Shown here one piece after another: positions 1-12,912 of a stretch of 64,000 bases of DNA (position 1 is the stretch's first letter; every line of letters begins with the position of its first letter). The stretch comes from Symsagittifera roscoffensis (taxonomy: Eukaryota; Xenacoelomorpha; Acoela; Convolutidae), in contig NC_087063.1 of NCBI RefSeq assembly GCF_963678635.1, positions 53,771,074-53,835,073 on the forward strand, in the 5' to 3' direction. The notes under the pieces are model-generated. The model saw nothing but the letters and a program-made list of their open reading frames with translations. It had not been told where the DNA came from and ran no database searches. The translations under genes were made by a program, and so were the position numbers.

Positions 1-330
1 AAAAAAAAGATCGGAAACGAAGGATCGGAAAAAAAAGATTTAAAAAAATGATCTTTCTTTTTTTCGATCGAAAGAAGGAACGAAAAAGAAAGATAAAGAA
101 AGACGAAAAAAGATGAAGAAAAAACTTTATAGAAAAAACGATAAAAGAATATAGAAAAAAAAATAGAAAAAGAACGATAGAAAGAAAAGATCGAAACAAA
201 AAGATTTAACAAAGATAGAAAAAAGATAGAAAAAACATCGAAAAAAAAGGATAGAAAAAAAAGATAGAAAAAAAAGAATAGAAAATCCAGATAAAGACAA
301 AGAGGAAAAAAGATTGGAGAGAACCGTTTG
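1..330. repeat. Polypurine low-complexity tract
   Basis: The plus strand is almost entirely A and G, built from variants of GAAAAAGAAAGATAGAAAAA with scattered GATCGAAA words. One short strand switch occurs near 51-77, where TTTCTTTTTTTCGATCGAAA forms a small palindrome. No coding signal is credible: antisense reading frames here are only Phe/Ser/Leu runs forced by the composition. The same tract returns at 8467-8775 as part of a long direct duplication. Confidence 0.9.
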
Positions 331-1478
331 ACAGTAGTACTAATTTGAACTGAATCGTCGAAACCAAATTGGAAGTTACAAAATTAGGAGATGGGTAGAC
401 AGTCATAATCAAACTAAATGAAAAAGCAGGTATACAGATAGACTGACTTAATTTGGCCTCGAAAAAAATTACTGAAAAATTAATCACATTGCGGAAAACT
501 TATTGAAAAATTTTCTTGAGCATTGCAATATATGATATAGATTAAGCATGAAAAAATTCTTTCCTTAAATATGCAAAATTATTATGCTTTAAGATGGGAG
601 ATAGCTGTCAGTCGCATTTAAATAGAGTATAGTTATACATTGCTCAAACCTGTAACACACTAATAAACTAAAAATAATAAAAAAAATTCCACGCGCCTTT
701 AGAATAAAATTGAATCAGAAATCTTGCACCCGTACAAACTGAAAAATAATGAGAAATTTTATAATTTCAAAAGAAAATTTTTTCCTAACGACCAGGAAAC
801 CATGAACTATACTTACCCTCTATTGAATCTTAAGAAAAAAGTTCTAAGAAAATCTACCAAAAATTACAGAAAAAAAACACCTGACCAGCAAGCCGCAAAA
901 TTTGGACGCAATCATTAAGCCAACAAAAACATCAAATTTTGTCCGGAAATTTTGTGCGATCCAATAATGAGCATTTAAATTATGTTTCTCCTTAAATAAA
1001 CAACTCAAAATTAGGTCACTCAGCCAAAAAATATAAGTCTGAATAAAATTTTTAGACGAAAACGAAAATCTACGATGTCAAGGCTAAAAATTACAAACAG
1101 CAGTAATTTACAACACTAAATAAACTAATGTGAATTCGTACAGCAAAAAAAATCAATTATGAAATTTGGCAAAACATAAGCAGAAAAATAATAAGCTAAC
1201 AATTTTCTGAAACGGAAAAAATCCCGTTGGAAGAAAACAGGTCTGACAGATTCGAACCCTGGACATTTGCCGTCGCAGGCGTATTCGTTGCCTCCAGACC
1301 AAGTGTGCCGGAGACGCAAGGAATTTTGAATTTATTATGAGCTGAAACTAATTTTACCATTTCTAATTTTGACCATTCTGTAAACAAAGTTTTTTCCGGG
1401 GAAAAAGTCTAGTACACGATTGCAATTAAGGTGCTTTGTTTATCGAAATGGTAAATAAGGGAAAAAACAGGTAAAAAT
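331..1478. repeat. Leader of the duplicated block, non-coding
   Basis: AT-rich sequence with no supported gene. It contains a module at about 520-640 (GCAATATATGATATAG through ATTTAAATAGAGTATAG) that recurs near 6895-7010, 7845-7930, 33640-33750, 33910-34017 and 53890-54010, so it belongs to a dispersed repeat. A second block at 950-1130 resembles 34310-34480. A tRNA-like module lies at 1241-1310. The whole stretch is repeated near 8797-9944. Confidence 0.7.
1241..1310 (-). other. tRNA-like module (SINE head-like)
   Basis: Read on the minus strand it has a tRNA-sized spacing between an A-box-like CTTGGTCTGGAGG and a B box, GGGTTCGAATC. The stems do not close into a clean cloverleaf, so this is a tRNA-derived promoter region of a repeat and not a functional tRNA gene. 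It resembles the modules at 34607-34678, 39762-39833 and 40650-40721. A duplicate copy sits at 9708-9777. Confidence 0.55.
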
Positions 1479-2130
1479 AAGCCCTTAAACATAAAACCTC
1501 GGATATGTACTGGAATCGAAACTCCAACATAATCGTTTCAAAGTTTCTTAACACTAGCCACCAATAAAGCAGCTACAATTGATATCAAATTGCCAATACT
1601 TTGCTGCAAAATTGCCAGCAAATAAACATAGCCAATAGTAGATCGGAAAAAAGTGATGAACGCAGTAAACATTTAAGAAAAACTGACTCTTTTTGAAAAA
1701 ATCTCAAGTTTCGAATTCCAGAGAAAAAAACAGATGCCCTCCAAGCTCCTTGAATTTCGAAAACAATTTTTGATTGGCCCATTTTTGATAACATTAACCC
1801 AACTTGAGAAAACTGGATCAACAGGTAAACTTTTTATATTACGCTGGAAATCTGAAAAATAAATTCCACTTACGAAACCACGAATCGTCCACATTTTTTC
1901 GCGCCATTTCCTCATTCGTATTTGGGTATAGCTATTTACATCACTTTCAGCAGATGAATTTCAATTGAACTCAAAAGTTCATATATTACTAAGTGCATTC
2001 ATAAATGCATCAATATGTATGAATGCACATCTGTAGTTATTAGAGCTTTTTAAGACTTAATTCTGAAAAAATAATCACCAAGACCGACATAAGAGTATTC
2101 ACTACGTTCATTACTAAAAAAAAAATTTCA

Positions 2131-2200
2131 AGGCTCCGGATTTGAATCCCCGATTGGTAGATTAGGAGCCTCACGTCTTCGCATCTGCGCCACGGGTCAC
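2131..2200 (-). other. tRNA-like module in gag unit
   Basis: On the minus strand, GTGGCGCAGATGCGAAG resembles an A box and GGGGATTCAAATCC a B box at normal tRNA spacing. The order suggests a tRNA-derived repeat. The anticodon stem does not pair well. Copies occur at the same place in every unit: 5099-5168, 10599-10668, 13569-13638 and 16537-16606 (the last one diverged). A related module is at 61303-61374. Confidence 0.55.
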
Positions 2201-3470
2201 TTGCAAATAAACGAAGCCACCAAAAACGCAGGTACATATGCTAGTAAAATACCTAAGCTTTGAAATATACCAGAAGTACCCCACCAAATGATCATTTCAT
2301 TTGAAACTTTGGTTGCAAAAACATTTGTTTCGTTGGATTACACTATGCTCCTCTTGTACGAAGAAAAGTTTGCAATTAAAACCTATAGAAAAAAATTACT
2401 CAGCTCCGAGATCGAGAGTCTAATTAACCTTGTTCATGTTATTATAAGATAATTTGCAAAAAATTCACAGCTTCGGAGGCGAGTATTTTTACTTTTGTTA
2501 GTTTTTGAGCAAAAACCGGTTAATGCATTAAAATTCAAAAAAAAAATCCGATTTCGCTGACGTGTTCTACATATGAGTTCACGTAACTTACGAATAAATC
2601 CGAATTGAAATCAAAACACCGCATATTTTTGTTACGACCATTGAAAATGGGGAGGAACTTTGCATTCGGGCGCGTTTTAGTTTTTTTTCCACGCAAAATC
2701 GGGTACCACAAATAATCATTGGACTGAGTTGAGGGATATATCATATTAAAGCCCTTTCAATCGTGATTCGAACTACAGAAAAAATTCCTAAAACTTTTAG
2801 TCAGTGTCGAGAAAAATCGGTCTGAAATTTTTGATTTTTCGTCTTAATTTGAGCAAATGAAGCAAGCGAGCAGGCTTAAAACATGAGTAGGCTTACAACA
2901 AGAGTTATCCTAAATATTTTTTAAAAATTGCCTATATTACTATGACTGTCTAATGTAACTAAATTATAATTTTACGTCAGATCCTTCTATCAAACCAGGC
3001 AGAAAAACTACACTAATTTGGAAATTTTTTCCAAACTGTTGTTTTCTGAAGACTATGGTCGGAACATTCTGTGTTACTTGCACAGTAAACGGTTATCCTT
3101 GTTCAAATTTGTTTATACTACAAAAATATGCCAAAAAATTAATACGCAAACTTGGCTCCACACCACCCAATTAACAAAAAAGGCAGTTGCAGTTTTGGAG
3201 CTCAAATTTAGTGGTACAAACTCTTCGCTATATGATTGAACAGTGCAACAATGTCTGAACTGCACAACATTTACGGAATTCAACTAGTAGGCTGAGTTAA
3301 CTTACGGTTCTTGACTAATTAGACTATTGTGTAACAAAATTGGCCCATGTGAACTGTTAAACCATTGATCGTGTCAAGTACTGTGTTTGTAATTAGTCTC
3401 TATTCCAGGTGGGTTATGAATTTACGTTGGTATTTTACCTATTATTACATCGTAGCAGGAGATCACGATC

Positions 3471-4208
3471 ATGGCCTCTACAAACTGCAAATCCCCACCT
3501 ATTTGGACGGAAGAAAAATCTTACGACATCTGGAAGAGCGAGATTGATCTTTGGTTGGTCGTTACAGACTTACAGAAACCAAAAAGAGCTCCAGCCATAG
3601 TGTTATCACTTCAAGGTCGAAAGAGAGATGTTGCGCGAGAAATACCACTTGCTGAGTTGAATCACGAAAATGGTGTTGCAACTTTGTTAGCGAAGCTGAA
3701 AGATTATTTTGCTAAAAACTGCGTGGATAGTGAATTCGAAGCCTACGACAAGTTCCATGAGTTGACGAGAGGGGCTGACCAGAAAATGCTAGACTATCTT
3801 TTGGCAATCGAAACCGCTTATCAGAGAATTGAGAGGCTCGAAATCTCTCTCCCCGAAGCTGTACAGGCTTGTAAGCTTCTACACGGTGCCAATTTACAAG
3901 TTAATGAAAGGCAAATGGTTCTAGCTGCTACGAGTACTCTCAGCACGACGGCTATGAAAAGCACGCTGAAACGAGTTTTTTTTGTGACACTCTCTCAGAC
4001 CGCTAAAACCGAGGTTAAAGATGTCAAGCATGAACCTATTCTCAAAACAGTTGAGATCAATTCCCAAGACGACGAGCATGAAAGTAGTGAACAGACTGCT
4101 TTTTATGGCAACAAGGCTAAGAAGTTCAAAAGAGCGTTCCACAGAGGGCGGGGTTCCAAAAGTCGTGGGAAATATCAGAGGAGCAAGTTCAGGCCGAAAT
4201 CATCGTGA
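3471..4208 (+). pseudogene. Copia-type gag, unit U1 (frameshifted)
   Basis: The 245-codon frame starts MASTNCKSPPIWTEEKSYD and shows the capsid-like pattern of Ty1/copia gag (UBN2-type: IDLWLVVTDLQK, LLAKLKDYFAKN, YLLAIETAYQRIERL). A run of eight T at 3976-3983 keeps the frame. The CCHC zinc knuckle (CRSCGSRNHWAKDC) that should follow is out of frame, because AG is missing near 4178 relative to U5. The protein therefore ends early after GKYQRSKFRPKSS. The CCHC part and the protease start (AIVDTAC) follow to about 4440. Non-functional. Confidence 0.8.
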
Positions 4209-4444
4209 TAGTCAAGGAAATAATACAACTTGCCGGAGTTGTGGATCAAGAAACCACTGGGCAAAAGATTGCCCGGACAAAGGGCGGAACGAACGGGAAA
4301 CTGATGAGGTTATGCTGACTTTTGCTAGTTTATCGCCATTTAGGGTCTGCCATTGTCGACACAGCCTGTACAACTACTGTAAGCGGAAGCCATTGGATGA
4401 ATGATTTTGTTACTTCCTCAACAGCTGAACAACGAAAACTAGTT

Positions 4445-5691
4445 AAGCCCTTAAACATAAAATTTGTGATATGTACTGGAATCGAAACTCCAACATGATC
4501 GTTTCAAAGTTTCTTAACACTAGCCACCAATAAAGCAGCTACAATTGATATCAAATTGCCAATACTTTGCTGCAAAATTGCCAGCAAATAAACATAGCCA
4601 ATAGTAGATCGGAAAAAAGTGATGAACGCAGTAAACATTTAAGAAAAACTGACTCTTTTTGAAAAAATCTCAAGTTTCGAATTCCAGAGAAAAAAACAGA
4701 TGCCCTCCAAGCTCCTTGAATTTCGAAAACAATTTTTGATTGGCCCATTTTTGATAACATTAACCCAACTTGAGAAAACTGGATCAACAGGTAAACTTTT
4801 TATATTACGCTGGAAATCTGAAAAATAAATTCCACTTACGAAACCACGAATCGTCCACATTTTTTCGCGCCATTTCCTCATTCGTATTTGGGTATAGCTA
4901 TTTACATCACTTTCAGCAGATGAATTTCAATTGAACTCAAAAGTTCATATATTACTAAGTGCATTCATAAATGCATCAATATGTATGAATGCACATCTGT
5001 AGTTATTAGAGCTTTTTAAGACTTAATTCTGAAAAAATAATCACCAAGACCGACATAAGAGTATTCACTACGTTCATTACTAAAAAAAAAAAATTTCAAG
5101 GCTCCGGATTTGAATCCCCGATTGGTAGATTAGGAGCCTCACGTCTTCGCATCTGCGCCACGGGTCACTTGCAAATAAACGAAGCCACCAAAAACGCAGG
5201 TACATATGCTAGTAAAATACCTAAGCTTTGAAATATACCAGAAGTACCCCACCAAATGATCATTTCATTTGAAACTTTGGTTGCAAAAACATTTGTTTCG
5301 TTGGATTACACTATGCTCCTCTTGTACGAAGAAAAGTTTGCAATTAAAACCTATAGAAAAAAATTACTCAGCTCCGAGATCGAGAGTCTAATTAACCTTG
5401 TTCATGTTATTATAAGATAATTTGCAAAAAATTCACAGCTTCGGAGGCGAGTATTTTTACTTTTGTTAGTTTTTGAGCAAAAACCGGTTAATGCATTAAA
5501 ATTCAAAAAAAAATCCGATTTCGCTGACGTGTTCTACATATGAGTTCACGTAACTTACGAATAAATCCGAATTGAAATCAAAACACCGCATATTTTTGTT
5601 ACGACCATTGAAAATGGGGAGGAACTTTGCATTCGGGCGCGTTTTAGTTTTTTTTCCACGCAAAATCGGGTACCACAAATAATCATTGGAC
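4445..5691 (+). mobile_element. Gag repeat unit U2, truncated
   Basis: Begins directly where U1 ends and matches the non-coding leader of U1 almost base for base, including the tRNA-like module at 5099-5168. It breaks off at AATCATTGGAC, before the gag gene, and continues straight into polypurine DNA. Its leader sequence is closer to U1 and U3 (GCTGCAAAATTGCC, AATAGTAGATCGG) than to U4 and U5. Confidence 0.8.
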
Positions 5692-6690
5692 AAATAATCA
5701 AAAAGATAAAAAAATTATAGAAAAAAAAAAGATGAGAAAAGAATTTGGAAAAAAATATTTAGAAAGAAAAAATAGAAAAAGAAAGATAGAAAAAGAATGA
5801 TCGAAACAAAAAGATTGAAAAAAGATTGCAGCAGAAAAATCGAAAAGAAAAAGGATCGAAAAAAGATCGAAACAGACGGATCGAAAAAAAGATAGAAAAA
5901 AATGTTAAATGTTCTATCTTCTTTTCGATCGAAAGAAGTATTGAAAAAACAGACAGAAAAAAGGCTAAAGATCGAAAAAGAAACATGAAAGAAAAAAAAA
6001 TACGAAGAAAAAAAATAGAAAAAAAGATGAAGAAAAAGGAAAAAAATAGAAAAAGAAAGATAGAAAAACAATGATCAAAATAAAAAGATGGAAAAAAGAT
6101 AGAAAAAAAATCAAAACAGAAGGATCGAAAAAAAAGAAGGAAAGAAAAGCTAGAAAAAGAAAGATAGAAAACGAAAGATAGAAAAAGAAAGATGGAAAAA
6201 AAGATAAAGAAAATAATTATAGAAAAAGAGATATAAAAAAAATAGAAAGATAAAAATTTCTATAGAAAGATAGAAATAGAAAGATAAAGAAAAAAACTTT
6301 TAAAAAAAGATGAAAAAAGAAAAATTATATAAAAAAAGAGAAAAAGATAGAAAAAGAAAGATCGAAAAAAAAATTAAAAAAGATAGAAAAAAAGATCGAA
6401 GCCGAAGGATAAAAAAAGAGAAAAGAAGAATCGAAAAAAAGATCGAAAACGAAGGATCGAAAAAGATAGAAAAAGAAAGACGAAAGTAAGAAAAAAGATG
6501 AAGAAAAAAATATATAGAAAAAACGATAAAAGAACATAGAAAAAAATAGGAGAAAGATAGAAAGAAAGGATCGAAACAAAAAGATTTAACAAAGATGGAA
6601 AAAAGATAGAAAAAACATCGATAAAGAAGGATCGAAAAAAAAAATTAGAAAATCCAGATAAAGACGAAGAGGAAGAAAGATTGGAGAAAA
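5692..6690. repeat. Polypurine low-complexity tract
   Basis: About 1 kb of A/G-only plus-strand sequence made of imperfect GAAAAAGAAAGATAGAAAA words. A palindromic TTCTTTTCGATCGAAAGAA interrupts it near 5919-5937. No gene is supported. It replaces the missing gag part of U2. Confidence 0.9.
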
Positions 6691-7924
6691 CCGTTTGACA
6701 GTAGTACTAATTTGAACTGAATCGTCGAAACCAAATTGGAAGTTAAAATATTAGGAGATGGGTAGACAGACATAATCAAATTAAATGAAAAAGCAGGTAT
6801 ACAGAACAGATAGACTGACTTAAGTTGGCCTCGAAAAAAATTACTGAAAAATAATGACCTTGCGGAAAACTAATTGAAAAATTTTCTTACGCATTGCAAT
6901 ATATGATATAGCTTAAACAGGAAAAAATTCTTTCGTTGAACATGCAAAATTATTATGCTTAAACATGAGAGATAGCTTTCACTCGCAATTAAAAATACTA
7001 TAGATAGATATAGATAACTTGAGTTAACATTTTTGAGAAAATCACAAAAAATGTCATATCTCAAAATTGAAGACAAAATTGAGAGAAAAAAGTCAGAATT
7101 GAAGACAAAACTAGCAACCCCTGAGAGTACTCTGAAATTACCCAAATACAGGGTTGGGAATTTCAAATTTTGAAAACAACTAGTTCAAGTTTTTTGAAAA
7201 ATCACAAAAACATCAAATCTCAAAAACTACAAGAATTTGAGCAAACATAATTGAAGGCAAGATTAGCAACCCCTCAGAGATCTCTGACATTAACCAACTA
7301 CAGGGTTGGAAATTTCAAGTTTTAAAGATAAAAACTAAATCAAGTTTTTTGAAATTTTTTTGTGAAAAATCACAAAAACGTGATATCTCGAAAACTACAA
7401 AGATTTGGGCAGTCTTATTCGGAGGCAAGATTCGCAACCCCCTGGGGATAGTCTGATAGCACCCAACAACAAAATTGAGATTTTCAAATATTCAAGAAAA
7501 AAATTTCGTTCAACTTTCTGAAAATTTTTCAAAAAGTTACAAAAAGCGTCATACCTCGAAAAGTACGAGGCTTTGAGCTGTCAGATTTGGAGGTAAGGTT
7601 CGCATTCTGCGATTACTCTGACAGCACTCAACTACAGGGTTGGGAATTTCAAGTTAAGTTAATTTGAAAAAATCAAAAACCGTACACTGAAAAGATTTGA
7701 GCATTTTTAATTGGAGGCCAAAATCGCAAGCTATTTGGGAAGCCTGACAGCATCCAACTATTGGGCTGCTTAATTTAAACTTGGTGGAATAACCACTGAA
7801 TTCAAAGTGGAAAATTGATGAAAAACCTTAACCATTGCAATATATACGACATAGCTTAAACTTGAAAAAAATATTTTGTTAAACGTGCAAAAATACTACA
7901 TTGAGAAAGCTTAAACATGGCGAG
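6691..7924. repeat. Dispersed module plus degenerate ~170-bp satellite
   Basis: At 6691-7010 lies the same non-coding module as at 330-640. From about 7020 to 7790 there are four to five imperfect monomers, about 170 bp apart, marked by ATCACAAAAACNTNATATCTCNAAAACTAC, then CAAGATTNGCAACCCCTNAGAG and CAACTACAGGGTTGG. No reading frame is conserved between monomers. The same satellite family appears at 32575-33625, 49880-50230, 52790-53105 and 53285-53760. Confidence 0.75.
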
Positions 7925-8775
7925 ATATAAATATAGAAAAAGAAAGATGGAAAAAAGGATTAAAAAAGAAAGATGAAAAAAAGATAGAAAAGGAAAGGTT
8001 AAAAAGAGAGGTATAAAAAGAAAAGTTGAAAAAGAAAGGTAGAAAAAGAAAGGTGGAAAAAAAGTCGAAAAACAGGTAGAAAAAGAAAGATAGAAAAGAA
8101 AAGTAGAAAAAAAAGGTAGAAGAGAAAAGTAGAAAAACAAAGATACAATAAGAAAAATGGAATAAGAAAGATAGAAAAAGAAAGATGAAAAAGAAAGATA
8201 GAAAACGAAAGATAGAAAAAGAAAGATGGAAAAAAATAAAGAAAATAATTATAGAAAAAGAAAGATAAAAAGATATATAAAAATAGAAAAAAAGAAATAT
8301 AGAAAAAGAAAGATGAATAAAGAAGATAAAGAAAAAACTTTAAAAGAAGATGAAAAAAGAAAAAATATATATAAAAGATAGAAAAAGAAAGATAGAAAAA
8401 AAAGCTTAAAAAAGGTAGAAAAAAAACATCGAAGCCGAAGGATAAAAAAGAGAAAAAGAAGAATAAAAAAAAAAGATCGGAAACGAAGGATCGGAAAAAA
8501 AAGATTTAAAAAAATGATCTTTCTTTTTTTCGATCGAAAGAAGGAACGAAAAAGAAAGATAAAGAAAGACGAAAAAAGATGAAGAAAAAACTTTATAGAA
8601 AAAACGATAAAAGAATATAGAAAAAAAAATAGAAAAAGAACGATAGAAAGAAAAGATCGAAACAAAAAGATTTAACAAAGATAGAAAAAAGATAGAAAAA
8701 ACATCGAAAAAAAGGATAGAAAAAAAAGATAGAAAAAAAAGAATAGAAAATCCAGATAAAGACAAAGAGGAAAAA
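7925..8775. repeat. Polypurine low-complexity tract
   Basis: A/G-only on the plus strand. It includes a GAAAGGTNGAAAAA variant at 8000-8130. From 8467 onward it repeats positions 1-310 nearly exactly, which marks the start of the second copy of the long duplication. Confidence 0.9.
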
Positions 8776-9944
8776 AGATTGGAGAGAACCGTTTGACAGT
8801 AGTACTAATTTGAACTGAATCGTCGAAACCAAATTGGAAGTTACAAAATTAGGAGATGGGTAGACAGTCATAATCAAACTAAATGAAAAAGCAGGTATAC
8901 AGATAGACTGAATTAATTTGGCCTCGAAAAAAATTACTGAAAAATTAATCACATTGCGGAAAACTTATTGAAAAATTTTCTTGAGCATTGCAATATATGA
9001 TATAGATTAAGCATGAAAAAATTCTTTCCTTAAATATGCAAAATTATTATGCTTTAAGATGGGAGATAGCTGTCAGTCGCATTTAAATAGAGTATAGTTA
9101 TACATTGCTCAAACCTGTAACACACTAATAAACTAAAAATAATAAAAAAAATTCCACGCGCCTTTAGAATAAAATTGAATCAGAAATCTTGCACCCGTAC
9201 AAACTGAAAAATAATGAGAAATTTTATAATTTCAAAAGAAAATTTTTTCCTAACGACCAGGAAACCATGAACTATACTTACCCTCTATTGAATCTTAAGA
9301 AAAAAGTTCTAAGAAAATCTACCAAAAATTACAGAAAAAAAACACCTGACCAGCAAGCCGCAAAATTTGGACGCAATCATTAAGCCAACAAAAACATCAA
9401 ATTTTGTCCGGAAATTTTGTGCGATCCAATAATGAGCATTTAAATTATGTTTCTCCTTAAATAAACAACTCAAAATTAGGTCACTCAGCCAAAAAATATA
9501 AGTCTGAATAAAATTTTTAGACGAAAACGAAAATCTACGATGTCAAGGCTAAAAATTACAAACAGCAGTAATTTACAACACTAAATAAACTAATGTGAAT
9601 TCGTACAGCAAAAAAAATCAATTATGAAATTTGGCAAAACATAAGCAGAAAAATAATAAGCTAACAATTTTCTGAAACGGAAAAAAATCCCGTTGGAAGA
9701 AAACAGGTCTGACAGATTCGAACCCTGGACATTTGCCGTCGCAGGCGTATTCGTTGCCTCCAGACCAAGTGTGCCGGAGACGCAAGGAATTTTGAATTTA
9801 TTATGAGCTGAAACTAATTTTACCATTTCTAATTTTGACCATTCTGTAAACAAAGTTTTTTCCGGGGAAAAAGTCTAGTACACGATTGCAATTAAGGTGC
9901 TTTGTTTATCGAAATGGTAAATAAGGGAAAAAACAGGTAAAAAT

Positions 9945-12912
9945 AAGCCCTTAAACATAAAACCTCGGATATGTACTGGAATCGAAACTCCAACATGATC
10001 GTTTCAAAGTTTCTTAACACTAGCCACCAATAAAGCAGCTACAATTGATATCAAATTGCCAATACTTTGCTGCAAAATTGCCAGCAAATAAACATAGCCA
10101 ATAGTAGATCGGAAAAAAGTGATGAACGCAGTAAACATTTAAGAAAAACTGACTCTTTTTGAAAAAATCTCAAGTTTCGAATTCCAGAGAAAAAAACAGA
10201 TGCCCTCCAAGCTCCTTGAATTTCGAAAACAATTTTTGATTGGCCCATTTTTGATAACATTAACCCAACTTGAGAAAACTGGATCAACAGGTAAACTTTT
10301 TATATTACGCTGGAAATCTGAAAAATAAATTCCACTTACGAAACCACGAATCGTCCACATTTTTTCGCGCCATTTCCTCATTCGTATTTGGGTATAGCTA
10401 TTTACATCACTTTCAGCAGATGAATTTCAATTGAACTCAAAAGTTCATATATTACTAAGTGCATTCATAAATGCATCAATATGTATGAATGCACATCTGT
10501 AGTTATTAGAGCTTTTTAAGACTTAATTCTGAAAAAATAATCACCAAGACCGACATAAGAGTATTCACTACGTTCATTACTAAAAAAAAAAAATTTCAAG
10601 GCTCCGGATTTGAATCCCCGATTGGTAGATTAGGAGCCTCACGTCTTCGCATCTGCGCCACGGGTCACTTGCAAATAAACGAAGCCACCAAAAACGCAGG
10701 TACATATGCTAGTAAAATACCTAAGCTTTGAAATATACCAGAAGTACCCCACCAAATGATCATTTCATTTGAAACTTTGGTTGCAAAAACATTTGTTTCG
10801 TTGGATTACACTATGCTCCTCTTGTACGAAGAAAAGTTTGCAATTAAAACCTATAGAAAAAAATTACTCAGCTCCGAGATCGAGAGTCTAATTAACCTTG
10901 TTCATGTTATTATAAGATAATTTGCAAAAAATTCACAGCTTCGGAGGCGAGTATTTTTACTTTTGTTAGTTTTTGAGCAAAAACCGGTTAATGCATTAAA
11001 ATTCAAAAAAAAATCCGATTTCGCTGACGTGTTCTACATATGAGTTCACGTAACTTACGAATAAATCCGAATTGAAATCAAAACACCGCATATTTTTGTT
11101 ACGACCATTGAAAATGGGGAGGAACTTTGCATTCGGGCGCGTTTTAGTTTTTTTTCCACGCAAAATCGGGTACCACAAATAATCATTGGACTGAGTTGAG
11201 GGATATATCATATTAAAGCCCTTTCAATCGTGATTCGAACTACAGAAAAAATTCCTAAAACTTTTAGTCAGTGTCGAGAAAAATCGGTCTGAAATTTTTG
11301 ATTTTTCGTCTTAATTTGAGCAAATGAAGCAAGCGAGCAGGCTTAAAACATGAGTAGGCTTACAACAAGAGTTATCCTAAATATTTTTTAAAAATTGCCT
11401 ATATTACTATGACTGTCTAATGTAACTAAATTATAATTTTACGTCAGATCCTTCTATCACACCAGGCAGAAAAACTACACTAATTTGGAAATTTTTTCCA
11501 AACTGTTGTTTTCTGAAGACTATGGTCGGAACATTCTGTGTTACTTGCACAGTAAACGGTTATCCTTGTTCAAATTTGTTTATACTACAAAAATATGCCA
11601 AAAAATTAATACGCAAACTTGGCTCCACACCACCCAATTAACAAAAAAGGCAGTTGCAGTTTTGGAGCTCAAATTTAGTGGTACAAACTCTTCGCTATAT
11701 GATTGAACAGTGCAACAATGTCTGAACTGCACAACATTTACGGAATTCAACTAGTAGGCTGAGTTAACTTACGGTTCTTGACTAATTAGACTATTGTGTA
11801 ACAAAATTGGCCCATGTGAACTGTTAAACCATTGATCGTGTCAAGTACTGTGTTTGTAATTAGTCTCTATTCCAGGTGGGTTATGAATTTACGTTGGTAT
11901 TTTACCTATTATTACATCGTAGCAGGAGATCACGATCATGGCCTCTACAAACTGCAAATCCCCACCTATTTGGACGGAAGAAAAATCTTACGACATCTGG
12001 AAGAGCGAGATTGATCTTTGGTTGGTCGTTACAGACTTACAGAAACCAAAAAGAGCTCCAGCCATAGTGTTATCACTTCAAGGTCGAAAGAGAGATGTTG
12101 CGCGAGAAATACCACTTGCTGAATTGAATCACGAAAATGGTGTTGCAACTTTGTTAGCGAAGCTGAAAGATTATTTTGCTAAAAACTGCGTGGATAGTGA
12201 ATTCGAAGCCTACGACAAGTTCCATGAGTTGACGAGAGGGGCTGACCAGAAAATGCTAGACTATCTTTTGGCAATCGAAACCGCTTATCAGAGAATTGAG
12301 AGGCTCGAAATCTCTCTCCCCGAAGCTGTACAGGCTTGTAAGCTTCTACACGGTGCCAATTTACAAGTTAATGAAAGGCAAATGGTTCTAGCTGCTACGA
12401 GTACTCTCAGCACGACGGCTATGAAAAGCACGCTGAAACGAGTTTTTTTTTGTGACACTCTCTCAGACCGCTAAAACCGAGGTTAAAGATGTCAAGCATG
12501 AACCTCTTCTCAAAACAGTTGAGATCAATTCCCAAGACGACGAGCATGAAAGTAGTGAACAGACTGCTTTTTATGGCAACAAGGCTAAGAAGTTCAAAAG
12601 AGCGTTCCACAGAGGGCGGGGTTCCAATAGTCGTGGGAAATATCAGAGGAGCAAGTTCAGGCCGAAATCATCGTGATAGTCAAGGAAATAATACAACTTG
12701 CCGGAGTTGTGGATCAAGAAACCACTGGGCAAAAGATTGCCCGGACAAAGGGCGGAACGAACGGGAAACTGATGAGGTTATGCTGACTTTTGCTAGTTTA
12801 TCGCCATTTAGGGTCTGCCATTGTCGACACAGCCTGTACAACTACTGTAAGCGGAAGCCATTGGATGAATGATTTTGTTACTTCCTCAACAGCTGAACAA
12901 CGAAAACTAGTT
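9945..12912 (+). mobile_element. Copia-like gag repeat unit U3
   Basis: Counterpart of U1 in the second copy of the long block (2968 bp). Organisation is identical: leader, tRNA-like module (10599-10668), gag, truncated protease start, then direct abutment on U4. Confidence 0.8.
11938..12676 (+). pseudogene. Copia-type gag, unit U3 (T9 frameshift)
   Basis: Same gag as at 3471. The T run at 12443-12451 is nine long, which throws the reading frame after LKRVFF, so the first frame ends near 12474. The second half resumes in another frame from about 12452. It also shares the missing AG that puts the CCHC knuckle out of frame. Two independent lesions make it a pseudogene. Confidence 0.8.

Larger units (their letters stand above)
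1479..4444 (+). mobile_element. Copia-like gag repeat unit U1
   Basis: First of five tandem or near-tandem units of about 2.97 kb (U1 1479, U2 4445, U3 9945, U4 12913, U5 15883). Each starts at AAGCCCTTAAACATAAA and, when complete, ends shortly after a gag gene at ACGAAAACTAGTT, where the next unit begins at once. The first ~2 kb is non-coding and includes an 11-bp inverted repeat (1993-2003 with 2018-2028), a tRNA-like module and a possible primer-binding stretch, GGTGGGTTATGAATTT near 3408. The last kilobase is gag plus the first residues of a protease. The unit has no pol, so it looks like a truncated Ty1/copia-like element amplified by tandem duplication. Confidence 0.75.
8467..12912. repeat. 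Second copy of a 4.45-kb duplicated block
   Basis: Positions 1-4444 recur here with a constant offset of 8465 to 8467 bases and only scattered differences. The copy includes the polypurine tract, leader, tRNA-like modules and complete gag unit U3. The first copy starts at the window edge, so the true left end is unseen. The repeated block plus its 4-kb tail gives a higher-order period of about 8.47 kb. Confidence 0.85.

Noticed and set aside
3018-3239. 73-codon frame upstream of gag, repeated in units
   Set aside because: Repeated only because the unit is repeated; no domain, and it lies in the leader/LTR region.
206-8952. Many antisense frames rich in Phe, Ser and Leu in the polypurine tracts
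   Set aside because: They follow purely from the A/G composition of the opposite strand and show no domain, start context or conservation.
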